A DNA stretch of 64,000 nt. It comes from Hirudo medicinalis (taxonomy: Eukaryota; Annelida; Clitellata; Hirudinida; Hirudinidae). The notes under the pieces were generated by a model. That model ran no database searches, was not told where the DNA came from, and saw nothing but the letters and a program-made list of their open reading frames with translations. The DNA lies in NCBI GenBank assembly GCA_011800805.1, contig MPNW01000048.1, positions 468,871 to 532,870 on the forward strand. The letters are read 5' to 3'. Below, piece after piece: positions 11,301-23,800 of this stretch. The number at the start of each line of letters is the position of its first letter. Within the stretch, counting starts at the first letter, position 1. A program made the translations under genes and the position numbers.

Positions 11301-14300
11301 AATCATTATAACCATTACCAATTTTTTTAAAATATTATTTGAACCTAAATTTTGCAGGCCTGTTTAATTAACCGATTCAAAATCACATCACCTTCTCGTT
11401 GCAACCAGGCCAGAGAATGGCAAGAAGAAAAATGCAGGCAACAGGCGGTGCTAAATAAGCGGATATTTCCTGGATGTAAATAAAGAGTTGTCCCCCCTGT
11501 GTCTGTTGAACCACCGGTACCCAAGCCACTGCAACCCCAACCATGACGATCACAAACAGCCTGCAGATGGCACACGGCTTTCAAAAAATGGCTATTTAAA
11601 ATAAATACATCTTATGTAGATTATGTACGTCTTAAGGGTTTTGCAGAAATTAATATTTTTTATTAGATTAAATCCATTTAATGTAAAAATTATGAAAATC
11701 GTGAAAATGTTTTATCATTTGATGATATCATTTGGCGATTTGAAACTCCTACTATTTCCGACCTGCCAGTAATCATGAGTTCAGTTTTTCCAGCCTTTTT
11801 CCTGATGCGTTGATAAATGTCGATGGTGAACATGGTGCTTGCGCTGTTGAAGATGGAGTCAAGGTCACTCATCAGGGCACTCAACATCACAGCCAACATG
11901 AGGCCTTTAGCACCTAAGTTCATCGTTTTACTGTACAATTTTATAATTAATAAGTCGATTTAACCCATATTATTTAATTTCTTACTAAAGACTCACCTAC
12001 TGGCATGATGCCAAGCACTAGTCGTGGAAAGGCAATGTTGGAGCAACTCGTTCTACTCTGGCAAATCTCCATGCACTTCTCAGGGTCCACGCAAGCTACC
12101 TCCTCTGATAAATATTACTTAAACTTTTACTTAAATTAAACTTATTACCTAAGATTAGATTATCTCACAAAACACAAACACTTAGCACCGTTGACTTATT
12201 ATTTTACATTAATTTATTACATTGCAGTTTACCTGTAAAAAGCACCCTCGATATCATGCCAGGAAGAACCATCATGAAAAATGGAAGCAGTTTAAGGAAT
12301 CCAGCCATCAGAGAACCTCCTTGAGCATGGGAAAGGTTTTTGGCAGCTAATGTTCTTTGGACTATGACCTTAAACATGGTACTCCAAATTAATTTTTTTT
12401 ATCTACTCTTAAGTTGTTACTTAATGCAACGAACATGATAATGGTTATAAAGTAATAATGATAATGATGATGATGAAGATGAGTACGTCGACAATGGCGA
12501 TTTGACTATGTAAAATACTAATAGTTTATTATTTTCAATGTGGATTTTTATTTTCAATGCATTTCCTTTTAGATTAAGGAATGAATATTGTCCTTACCTG
12601 ATCTGCACACCAGTACCAAATAGAAGCAGGACTTTGGCCAAATAAGAAACCTGGCCATGGCATTTCAGGGTCAGATGGATGCCTCAAGAGAACATCCCAG
12701 TTTGGATTGATTTCATGGCAGGTGGTGTTTGCTACTGTTGCATTAACGATTGCAAGTGGATATCTTCTCCATAATTCAGCTATTCCACCAATTTCACGGA
12801 AACCTTAATTAATTGGAGTTAAATAAATTTATATGTTTATTTGAAAGTATATTTGTTTAATTACCCATTCCCGTAAGGGTTAGTGCCCCAGCGAGCATAA
12901 GGACTGCCTGGAGAGTATCAGTGTAAATAACAGCAGTTAATCCTCCTGCCAACAAGTGGAAAATATTTTCATTTATTGTACCACTCTGTATTTCAGCATT
13001 TTAAACCGAGCTTTTGAGAATCATAAAATTTAATCGGAAATTAATAACCGATTATGGTTATTTCAAAAGATAAAAATGAATAATTTTTAGTCTAATAAAG
13101 TCCGAAATGATATTTGATTGAAAATATGGTCACCAGTGATGGTCAGAACTGCTACGATTCCAATCTGCAACAAGATACTCAGATACAAATTCCAATCGAG
13201 AGCTTGTTGTATGAACAGTGCACCCGTGTACAAGTTGACCTGTATGATGTAATTATTTGTAAATTATAATATTTGTTGAATGTATAATAAATAAAATGCT
13301 TATTTAATGTCCACTATTAGTACCATTGTTAACATTAGTAGTAATTGAAGTGTAGCCTCAAATTATTATTACATAACAAATGCGTGTTATTCACTAATGC
13401 GTATTACTCACGAATGCGTGTTATTTACGAATGCGTATTACTCACGAATGCGTGTTATTTACGAATGCGTATTACTCACGGAGCACTTGGTGAAAATGTA
13501 GAGGAAGAGTGATAAAAGTGCGTAATAAACTCTTATTCGTTGACCTCCGAATCTTTTATTTGTGTACTCAGGCATTGTGAAGGTCTGCAGGAATATTTAA
13601 ACTACATAATCTTTATAATTATTTTTATTCAATCATGTAATATAATTATTTATGAGTATTCCACACAACATGGCCATGACTCACTGTTCTATATAATTCA
13701 ACCATTGTTCTTTGTAATATAATTACTCACAATCATTACCAACGTCAATGATGATAACGATGTTCATAAAAACAAAGACAAGAATTATTATTTTTCATCC
13801 AAAAACTCAGCATGAAGTTAAACGTTAACTTACATTTGCAGAATTTGTGAATTTTCAGATAGTTTCAGTGAATAAATTTTAAAAAGTTAACATTCATGGC
13901 ACGTTAGAACAAATATTTACAGCTTGTTATTACGGCATTTACGACCTGCAACTCACCTTACTCGCTATGTAGACAGGGACGAATACGAAGCCGAGTAGTT
14001 GAATGAAGAATAAGGCCTAACCATTAAAGAAATAATAACATTATTAATACTATTTTAATATTATTCAGATAATTAAGTTTATTAATGTGATTTAAAAATT
14101 ATCTTGAAAGGGCTGACATTAAATTCCCATGCAGCCACTCCTATGCCACCTGCAGCACCTGACCCTGCGAGGCCAATGAAGTGTTCACTCCCTATGTTGC
14201 TCACAAACAGGGAGGCTCCCACCTGGTGATAATAAATGAATAACTATTATTATTAATAAATAACCCACCTGGTGGTTATAACGAATTACTGTTATTATTA

Positions 14301-15692
14301 AGCATACAACAATTATTACAGAATTAATGTTTAGAAGATTTATAATGATTAGCGAGAACATTATGAAGTTCCATTAATATTCAATATTTATTCATTTTAA
14401 AGTTCAAGTCTAAAATGTTTCAAAAAGTTTCATATACTTGAAAGAATTTAATAATATTATATTAATTACATAATAATAATATTAATTATTAATATTAATA
14501 TGTATTAATATACAATTATCAAATAATATTATAAAATATTAAAAAAAATATATATTTCAATATTATTATTAATTATTAATTATGTGGTTATTAATATTAA
14601 TAATTAATAATAATTAAATCTAATTTCAAAGTAGCAANTATCAAATAATATTATAACATATTAAAAAATATATATTATCAATTATTATTATTTATTATTA
14701 TTGTTATTATTATATTAATAATATAATAAAATTTTATTTCAAAGTAGCAACTTTTAATTTAATCGCAAACAAACCGCAAAAAAAAGGTATCGATTTATCT
14801 GCCAAAAAGTAGCCCTTGACGGTGTTTCTCTTTGATTTGTAAGAGGCCTTGTAATGAATTGAATTAGTTTTCGTCATCGATTTTATCAAGAGTAATTAAT
14901 AATAATAATAATTATTATTATTATTAAATATTATTATTTAATTAATAATAATTATTATTATTATTAATTAAATAATAATATTTAATAATAATATTTTTAA
15001 TTATTTAATTAATAATAATAATTATTATTATTATTAATTAAATAGTATAAGATTAATAATTATTAACTAAATAGTATAAGAATAATTATTATTATTTAAC
15101 AATTATAATTATTATGTATAATTATTAATAAACTATATTATTATTGCTAAATGTAATATTATAACAATTATAATAAGTAATTTAATAATATTTGTCTATC
15201 ATTAAATATTATGTATAATTAAATATTAATAACTATATTATACATAAAGTAATATTACTACTATTATATATTATTATGCAAATACATACAAACTATATTT
15301 ATTTACGATCACGTGTGGTTTTCACTCGTTTACTTGTTGACCTTTGTAAGAGCGTTCAACACTTGAGAATATTTTGCATTTCAAACACATTGACGTGTTG
15401 AAAGAACTTCATTTGATAAAATATTTAATAGAAATTATTGATTTGAAGAGTAATTTTGAAAACATTTCATATTACATATTCTAAGTATGATGTAATTATG
15501 CAAATATGAGATTAATAATAATAATAATAATAATAGCAATAATAATAATAATAACAATAATAATAATAACAATAATAATAATAATAATAATTAATCGAAT
15601 GATCAACTCACGATGAGGCCAACAACAACAACAGCAACAAAGTACAAGGCAACGATGACTATGTCGGCTGGAGCAAGATTCCTTTCACCTTT
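8377..15692 (-). CDS. SLC5A: Sodium/glucose-type cotransporter (SLC5 family), one exon out of frame, first exon not found
   Basis: Sodium-coupled solute symporter of the plasma membrane, SGLT branch. Sixteen exons: 15612-15692, 14775-14847, 14118-14222, 13957-14016, 13480-13584, 13134-13239, 12865-12945, 12598-12803, 12233-12368, 11997-12104, 11763-11913, 11392-11560, 9525-9743, 9361-9418, 9100-9252 and 8377-8663. Diagnostic blocks in order: [114 protein letters not shown] and VAWVPVVQ. It ends in a hydrophobic helix as SGLTs do. The ATG exon upstream of 15692 was not identified. Exon 2 ([15 protein letters not shown]) is 73 bases where 72 are needed, because of an 8-T run. The intron 9744-11391 holds a retrotransposon. 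The substrate is not inferable. Confidence 0.92.
10005..10021 (+). repeat. Target-site duplication, left copy
   Basis: The 17-bp sequence ACAATTTTATACTCCAA recurs exactly at 11133-11149, flanking the retrotransposon. The adjacent TA dinucleotide run is also duplicated, so the true duplication may be longer. Confidence 0.85.
10022..11116 (+). mobile_element. 5'-truncated non-LTR retrotransposon inserted in an SLC5 intron
   Basis: The insert is flanked by perfect 17-bp direct repeats (ACAATTTTATACTCCAA at 10005-10021 and 11133-11149), both preceded by TA runs, and ends in an A-run. That is the hallmark of target-primed reverse transcription. The plus strand encodes a C-terminal domain: [37 protein letters not shown] and [14 protein letters not shown]. 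This domain is widespread in animal retroelement polyproteins. The RPD...ELT pair resembles a PD-(D/E)xK nuclease core. The upstream part is broken by stops. A 3' UTR of about 450 bases (10666-11100) is much richer in GC than the host intron, consistent with a recent insertion. Confidence 0.8.
11133..11149 (+). repeat. Target-site duplication, right copy
   Basis: Exact match to the left copy at 10005-10021, just past the A-run and a TA run. Confidence 0.85.
13370..13480. repeat. 34-bp minisatellite overlapping an SLC5 splice donor
   Basis: About three units built from ATGCGTGTTATTTACGA and ATGCGTATTACTCACG. The block ATTACTCACG occurs at 13403, 13437 and 13471, exactly 34 bases apart. On the minus strand each is CGTGAGTAAT, and the one at 13471-13480 is the real 5' splice site of SLC5 exon 5. 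Confidence 0.85.
14360..15600. repeat. Very AT-rich SLC5 intron sequence with (AAT)n arrays
   Basis: SLC5 introns 1 and 2 here are almost pure A/T, with long inverted AAT/ATT runs at 14890-15120 and a clean (AAT)n array at 15509-15595. One undetermined base lies at 14638. Apart from the short exon at 14775-14847 I see no coding signal. Confidence 0.8.
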
Positions 15693-17772
15693 CTGTTATT
15701 TCAACAATTTCAAATTTAATGGCACATGTTGAATATTGAGATTATCAATTTTATTACAAATAAAATAGTCTTTCGTTCAGTTATTTAATTTTGTAATTAA
15801 AATTTGAAGTAATTATTTGACAAATTGAGTGAAGAGTGACCTCCGCACTAGCTTCGAATTCAATCGCTCGTGCGTTGTTCGCAAAATCGATTAAAATCAT
15901 TGAAATTGAAAATGTTTTCAGAGTTGAATAACCACAAGCCACTGTGACATTTATTTGACAGGATTGCTATGGTTTTAAATGAATTATTTTGGTCTATTTT
16001 ATGAAATGCAGATGTAAATCTTTTAGAAATTATGTAATTAAAAAAAATAACTTCAATTTCTCATTGCATTGAAAATAAAAAAATGTCTGAAATGAAATGC
16101 AACGAACATCCCCAAAGCTACGAATCCTGTGACGTGATATTATGACGTACGAAGAACGTGTGAAATTCAACATTGCTTCTAGTTCTTTTAAATGGTTTGT
16201 TTTTGAGGAATATTACGCATTTAATGTAACAAGGTTGAGGCTTATTATTTATTTTAGGAGTTCAATCATGAGTTCAATCAGGAGTTCAATCAGGTGTTCA
16301 AATCCTAGCCGTACGCAGGAGCTTCTATGACTAACTATAAATATTTTTATAACATTTCTCATCATGATTTTTTAATGCCAATCAATTACGCAAATCACAG
16401 TAGGCCAACGAAAATATTGCTCAGCATCTGAGAAATTAAACTTAATTTTAATTTAATTTTCACCTAATGTTTTGTTAGTGTCCTTAAGGAATAATCAAAA
16501 CATAAATTAAAGCAAATGCAACAATTTATTTCTTAAAATACGTTTGCACGTCTCATGCAGACCTACCATGGTTTGAATCAATCTTGCTGCAATTCTAGTT
16601 TAGTCTTCCGAAATGTTCATCAAATTTGTGCAGACTTGAACCGAGAAATAAGGAAATCAGAATATTTTTTAGAGCGTGTGTTCGAATTTTCGACTGCCTT
16701 TAAAAGCGACCTTTGCGTGCATTGGAATCAGCCATGTCAAGAATTTGAACAGGCAGTGAATGCTGGTTATAAAGTTGAATACAAAAGGCACATTAATGTT
16801 TCACGGTAGATTAACTTTTAAATTCAAATGTCATGCTTAAAACATGGTCTGCAGTGATTGTTTTGGTTTGTTGTTAAGCGGAGTTATTGTAGCTTAAAAG
16901 GCCATTCGAAATCATGTAAGACAGGTTAATTAAGCTGTTTAATAAAACTATTTAGTTTAAATATAGCAATTAATACCATTTAATTATTATGGCATCCATT
17001 GAAAAGTTGCTGCCTTATTGTAGCTTAGGTTGCCATTGTACTGCCAGTTAGGGGACTTTTTATTCACTGAAACATGTTTTATGGATGGAGCTTTAACAAA
17101 ATATCGATTATCCGATCATTGGCGTCCTTCAAAATATTTGTTTGGTTTGAAAAAGAATAAAATGTCCAGAGGTGGAAACGCTGCCAAGGGATCAAGAAAT
17201 TACAGAATTTAAACACTTTTATTAAAGAATTCTTGAATTTTTATTAATTTTATTACTATCCTTTGACGGCATAAACATTTTAATAGGAATAATAATTTTA
17301 AGTAAATATAGATTATTTTTTCTGGTTTAATATTCATCAAAATAATATTTATGAACTTTCGGTTACGGTTACGACGATATGTTTTATCATCCGAACCAAC
17401 ATAGGTCCCAATTATTCGGGTAATCGGTCCTCTGCTTGAAATTTAAGCATATCAATAAGCTGTTCAAGGTTGTCAAGATTGTTTAACTAACATTTATTCA
17501 AGTGAAAATGATATTTATTTTGACATTCGTTTTATGAAGAATCAAAGTGTGACTTTGGAAAAGGTTTATTTCCGCTGTAAATAACATTATTTTGGCAAAG
17601 ACAGCAGTTTTGCAGGACGTTATGGAATGATGTTCCACGGTTCCCTTTTGGAACGGCAGAGCACTGCAACACATTATTTCATTCGATTCCTTCACGGAAT
17701 GCCAGGTTATGACATTTGTTACGACATTTGTTACGACATTTATCGGGATCATAACGAAAACGCATTCGCTTT
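15693..17772. other. No recognisable gene; contains the unknown 5' end of SLC5
   Basis: AT-rich with only short open frames (16555-16809 and others), none resembling a known protein. The SLC5 first exon and promoter should be within or beyond this stretch. At 17437-17462 the text AATTTAAGCATATCAATAAG resembles the start of large-subunit rRNA, but its surroundings do not. Confidence 0.5.
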
Positions 17773-18609
17773 CTAGTTTCTTTTAAAGTAAAGATTTCCT
17801 CGATTGTCTTCATACATTGGCTGAGAACAACCAGAATAATATATTGACTTTCTCCAGTTTATGTTGCCATTGCACTTGTCATGGTGTTTCCTCCCTCCAA
17901 ACCTCCTGAAAAAATTTAGGTTTCTCTTTGGATGATCCAGCCTCTGCTCGTCACTCTTCGTAGATTCTCGAATCGAAAGTGACAAATTGTTTGGGGAAGT
18001 TTTTGCATCGGTTTCAGGAACAGAATGAGTTTGGGTGTTAGTCTCCCTCTTCAATATCCTAACAGTACTTTTGGGCGAACAAGAGGAAAACATTTTTTGT
18101 TCTTGCTTGACATTGACTTCAGAGAAAATGTTCACAAAATTTTGTTTCTGAGTACTTGAGTCGGAATGATGTTTGTTGTTCTGTTCGGACCTTTTCAGTA
18201 TCTTAATAGGACCTTTCGGTGCAAAATTTAAAGTGTTTTCTGCAAGTGACTTTCTGGTATTCACGACAGGATTTGATGTTTTGCTTGGTTTGATTTCATT
18301 CGTCATTAATGTTTTAGGACTGGCGTGAAATTTTGGATTCTTCAAAGTTGTTTGATATTTGTCTCCTGGAAATGTATTTCTGCAATTGCTTGATCTCTGT
18401 CCGTTGAAATCATAATTTAAACTCATTCTCTGCACATCTGATAAATAATTCTGAATGCGGGACTCTTTGTCCACTTGTGATTGACTCTTACCAAGCGCTT
18501 CAAGGAGTGTTGCGAAGCCATCTGTGGTGCTTCTGCATTCGTCACCAGCGAGGGATGAGGAATCATCGATGAAGGAAAATTCAGAGCAAGAATCACTGAG
18601 TGTCGACAT
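17773..18609 (-). CDS. Unrecognised 278-residue protein with two ILKR motifs
   Basis: A single uninterrupted frame of 279 codons. In this stop-rich sequence that is unlikely by chance. I do not recognise the family. The protein is hydrophilic and rich in Ser, Lys and Asn, with an acidic Ser-rich N-terminus (MSTLSDSCSEFSFIDDSSSL). Two related motifs, GPIKILKRSE near residue 134 and STVRILKRET near 182, recall the ILKR core of SUZ-type RNA-binding segments. The C-terminus is basic, then aromatic (FFRRFGGRKHH, then YEDNRGNLYFKRN). No membrane segment or signal peptide is seen. The start is the first ATG, and no splice signals are needed. It could be a disordered regulatory protein or a retrogene. 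Confidence 0.6.
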   Translation of the reverse strand: MSTLSDSCSEFSFIDDSSSLAGDECRSTTDGFATLLEALGKSQSQVDKESRIQNYLSDVQRMSLNYDFNGQRSSNCRNTFPGDKYQTTLKNPKFHASPKTLMTNEIKPSKTSNPVVNTRKSLAENTLNFAPKGPIKILKRSEQNNKHHSDSSTQKQNFVNIFSEVNVKQEQKMFSSCSPKSTVRILKRETNTQTHSVPETDAKTSPNNLSLSIRESTKSDEQRLDHPKRNLNFFRRFGGRKHHDKCNGNINWRKSIYYSGCSQPMYEDNRGNLYFKRN

Positions 18610-20838
18610 TCTGCTGGATCGAGAAAATATAGTGACTTGTGAAGAAGTTGAAGATCTAACAACGTGCGCGCCAAATATTCTCAGAAGAAATTGTATTTTG
18701 CAACTCTTGAATTGAAATAAAATGAACTCTCAACTTTCATGAGGTACGTAAGGGATACGACAAAAGATTCTGAATCTTAATGCCAAATTAAATATTAAAT
18801 TTTATATTAAAATTTTATATTAAAATTTAATATATATATATATATGTAAATATATCTTTTTTTAAATGAAAGTAAATATTAATAGAATAAGATATTCTAT
18901 TAAAAAATATATATTTAATTAAATTACTAATAAATATTAGTTAAATAAAAAAAAATGGTTTTTTTTGCGAATAATCATTAAAATTGTATTTTTAAAATTT
19001 TATTGAGAGACCACACACACATTTCACTCAAGAGAGAATTGGTTGGAGATTGCTTGTTGTAGGTGGTTGATGTGGATGTTTTAACTACGGTCAGGCTCAA
19101 TAAAATTGTTCATGCTCCAAGAATTATCAAACTTATTATGAATTATCAAACTTATCATGAATTATCAAACTTATTATGAATTATCAAACTTATTATGAAT
19201 TATCAAACTTATTATGAATTATCAAACTTATCATGAATTATCAAACTTATTATGAATTATCAAACTTATCATGAATTATCAAACTTATTATGAATTATCA
19301 AACTTATTATGAATTATCAAACTTATTATGAATTATCAAACTTATTATGAATAGAAAAGAATGTCTAGATATAAGGCTGTTTTACAAACTCTTGGTGAAA
19401 CAATATTTCAATTGAGAAAGCAATTGAGATATTAATACAATCTTTCACTGACTAGATTCCGAACATCATCAAGGAAATTTTAAATGGTCTGCTAAGGTCG
19501 TTCACTCCAAAGTGCTGGAAACAGGATCATTTCACAACCTTGCAGTTTTTCTCGGATTGTAGCGATCTTGTTTTGCTAAACTTTTTATCCCATGGTCTGT
19601 GCGATCATATAATATAATGTGATTTTATAAACATTACGTGGTAATCGACAATTAAATACATTATGCATTAATCCACGAACTTATGAGCCAAGTTAATGTG
19701 AGATTTTTTGACGAAGTGTGGACGTCATTAAATCATGTTTTAAGCCACATAGTATGATGGCACTGGAAATAAACACTTTTTATAATATAGATCTCAATGT
19801 TTGATGCATCGTATTGTACTCATAGTACATTTGATTCATTTATTTTGTTACTTAAAAAAAAAATTATAGAAGTTTTTTTGTTCGTTTGATCATCCATGCT
19901 CAGGATAAGCGTGTAGACATTTACACTTTACAATAACAATGTAATTTGTTTACATAACGTTTCGTTAAACTTTACAGCTCATTTTGTTTTAATATTTTTT
20001 TAAATAAGTTTTTATTCTTATCAAAATGAAAAAAATCTAAGAATCTATTGCAATTTATAAATTTTATTGTAGAATAACAGTTTTGCTACGACAGCCCCGG
20101 GTTATAATTGCAAGTAATTGGTCAGTTATAAAATACTTAATTGCAAGGAAGAAACTTGCATTTTCTGTTTCGAAAGATGAGGGAGCCAAGATAATTGCAA
20201 ATGGAAAGGCTTTTCCATAGCGTGAGAGTTAATGCGATGTTTAGCTGCTTGCACGAGCCCAGCAACGTACAACAGCGTACAAGCATCTTCCACATGGAAT
20301 ACAATCTGGAAATGAGTAGAACTTTCTTTGTTGTTGTTCGCTGCAGCATCCTCCGAAGCTCTCCAGCCAATAAGAACAAAGAACGTTTCGAAGTTAAAAC
20401 TCCTGATAACTTTTAGGAGGCCCTTCTCAAGTTAGGACAAATCGATCAAATATTTCAACTGGAAATTTTCAAGTTTTATGATCAATTAGAATATTTAAGT
20501 AAACACAGTCAACTGGAGTTTTGCTTGAGTTTTGGATTTTGCGTGGAAATTGTGAAAATCTAACTATTACATTACCAGGGTCACATTCAAAAGTTGGTAG
20601 TTTTTATTTTTGTCAGTCGTTGCGCAACAATCGACGTTGTTTGTGAATAAATTGTGCCGCTTTTAATTACAAAGATCAGAGAAACTGCTTTATTTTTTAT
20701 ATGTTATAGTGCCTTGAATAACATTTAGAAATTAGTCACATCGAATGGATAAATTCCAGTTTTCCACTGGATCGACAAAGGAAACGACACAAGGTCGTCA
20801 ACAGTCTCGGGGGAAGAATTGATCAGATCTTATCAGAC
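18610..20838. other. Intergenic: minisatellite and upstream region of the sHSP gene
   Basis: Contains a TA run at 18830-18846, the 19-bp minisatellite, and AT-rich sequence without a convincing open frame. The part just 5' of the sHSP start has GAA/TTC blocks near 20378-20392 (GAACGTTTCGAAG) that loosely resemble heat-shock element half-sites, though the spacing is not canonical. Confidence 0.4.
19122..19349. repeat. 19-bp minisatellite, 12 copies
   Basis: Twelve uninterrupted copies of AATTATCAAACTTATTATG. Several copies, in an interspersed pattern, carry TCATG in place of TTATG. No gene overlaps it. Confidence 0.95.
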
Positions 20839-23800
20839 ATGCATCGTCTGACAGTTTCTAAGGATGACCGCAGTTTTGACGAGAGAACCGAAAAATTGTT
20901 TAGGGACGTGCGGAAGCAGTTGGATGAAGACCTCACAAATTTCGGATTCAACAGTAAAGGAAAAAAGATTTTATCACTTGCCGATGATGATACCGATGAT
21001 GATGATGATCTTGGAGTAGGAAAACTTCTTTCATCTCGAACCAGGTGATAAAAATTATAATGACTCCAAAAATGATAAATTTCATAAAATTCATCATTTT
21101 GTACTCATAAAGAAATAATACAATAATGACGTCATTAAAAGTTGATAAGACAAATGAAAATTATTATTTTGTTGAACAAAATTACGTAATTATAATTAAA
21201 TTAGCGAGTGGAAAAACAAGAGGTAATTGATTTATAAATAAATAAAAATAAAAATATTTTATTAATGAAACAAAATATGTAAAGTATTTATTACCGTTAT
21301 AAATTATTTATTGACCGTTTTAATAAAAGGAACAATGTCAAACTAATTTTAAAAACAATCCGAAGATTGATAATTTCTTTCAATTCAAAGTATTTGCGCA
21401 TCCAATTAACTGACTGACAAGCATTTTAATAAAATGCTTGAAGTGGATTTCATTAAAATGTCTTTCAATCTTTTTTCGATCCAAAATGGCGACACAAACT
21501 TTATTTTGTGACTTGATAATAAGAAGTTGTTTAACTGAAATATCAAAGAAATATTAAATATTAAAGATCTTAAAGAGTTTCACGGTGCTTAGTCTAAAGA
21601 GTTTCTGAAGATTGATTGATTGAAAAATCTCAAATGTGACTGATTGATTAAATTAATATTATTAACTACTAAATTAATAACAATTTAAATATTTTAGTCG
21701 ATAATTGTAAACTTGCAGAAGTCTTCTAGAACCAAGAGGAAAGACGTCCTTAAGTTCCCTGCTGGATTCTGGCCATTCCAGTTTGGCTGACAAATTGTTG
21801 AGGAACAAACCTTCCAACACGAAAACAACTACAACATTTTTGACTTCAGATTCGTCTATTGGAGATCTCAGCTCAAAGTTCAATGAATTGACATAATTAA
21901 TTTATTATATAAAATATGAATTTAAGAACAACTTAACAATTTGTTAACAAAGCAACAAAAGCTCTTTTGCAAACTCGATGCCAACTTTGAAGAATTTATT
22001 AAAAAATAAAAACTGATGTTAATCCAGGAAATGACAATTGTTTCGTAACTTAGGGAAAATTAATCCAGCAATTAACTTCAGGAATCGATCGTAATATGAG
22101 TTAATTACGAATAAAAAATAAATAACTAACGTTAAGCAATATTTTCCAGTCAACCTGATCCAGTTGGTCGCCCGTTTTGTGTGAGTTTTGACCTGAAAGG
22201 GTTCAACGCTGAAGACATTTCGGTGACTTGCGAGGAAGGAGTGATGAGTGTTTCTGCGAGGCAGGAAAACAGTGTTGGAGGAGCCACTTCCGTGAAGGAG
22301 TTCAGTAGAAAGGTCAGATGCACTTGGATGTATTTTCTGACGAGTTGAACGTGTGCAATGTAACGATGTAATCATTTAATAACGAGCTGAATGTAATACG
22401 TCTGAATGATGCTTAAATCTGCTTAAAATGGAGGTAAAAAGTTGCGAAGATGGTGAAAGTAATTAAATTCATACCGACGTATTTTTCTCCTAACATTCCT
22501 AAACAGGATTGTTTTATTTTTTTTTTATTTTGAACATGAATTACTTTGTAATTTTATATTTAAACATGTAATAAGTTCAATTTAAATTTTTAAATCATTT
22601 TACTTTCGACACTGGCGTTTACATTTTTAGATGTAATTGTCACACAATCATTGAGTTAAGTAATATTAAAATATTACTTATTAATTATTAAATATTAACA
22701 ATTGTAAATGTATTTGTAAATGTTCTTAATTTACATATCCTCAAATAACCTTCCGGACTAACAATTTGAGCACTGACCAAGTTTTATTGCATACCTGTTA
22801 ACACTCACGTGATTTAGTGTTAAATCCCATTCCTTCACTATCTATCCAAGGAAAGGCGATATTATGCAAGGCGATATTTTATCCTTCACGTGGATTGATG
22901 CCTCGCCCTTTCAAAACCTTTCTTGAAGGAATATTAGAAAGTTAGAAATCTATGTGTAATACTTGGTTGTACGAAGAAAATTATTTACAAGTGGTTCAAA
23001 GCTCAATAGCTTATATTTTATTATATGGTCGTGCGAGTATTAACTATTTATTAATATATAAAAAAAATAACATTTTTCGAAATAAGAGAAATCGAATCTT
23101 AAAATTCGACCACAGTGAATCGAAGTGGTTTGCTTTTAAAAGTTCAGACAAACCGAATTCTCTGTTCCTGTTTGATTCTTTCGCTTCGCATTAATTTGCT
23201 AACGCTTGCTAAGCCTCTGGAGGTGGTCGTTGAGAAGTCTTGCACGTGAGGCTGTTGAAATAAATAAATTAATATTTAAAAATAAATGAAATCAAATACA
23301 ATCCGATGAATTTCTTATCTCACGGATGTCGAGAATCTTGTTTATAATGACTGAGGAATTACAAACAGATGTTGTGATCATAGATGATTATCCACAATCA
23401 TTTTTAAACGTTAACTTACACAAATTTGATCGCTATTTGTACACAAACAGTAAGCAGTCCTCAATAGAGTTTCTCTAATCTTTTATCCACTTTTCAATCC
23501 ATTCCTACCTTAATCTTTGTTTTAGTCATTAAACAATTATTTGCAATCTTAGAAGTTAATGTTTTCATCTTCACTTTCATCTTCAGTTGATAATAATCAT
23601 TTGGAAGCACAAACATGCATCTACATCTTAAATAACCTCTGCAAAGCTTCAACATTCGAAAAATTGTTTCAATTAAATTAACTTTCATACATCTATTATT
23701 AAATCATGAATAATTTCACAAATAATGTCATAACCGCGGAACTAAAATAATTAAGTTTATATTTAATTAATTTCGTTATATTCACTATCCTTTTGCCCTA

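Noticed and set aside
16555..16809. 84-codon plus-strand frame with several Cys
   Set aside because: No similarity, splice context or composition bias supporting a gene; fits chance in AT-rich DNA.
19122..19349. Evenly spaced repeats suggesting a CRISPR array
   Set aside because: The 19-bp units are head to tail without spacers, and the DNA is eukaryotic; it is a minisatellite.
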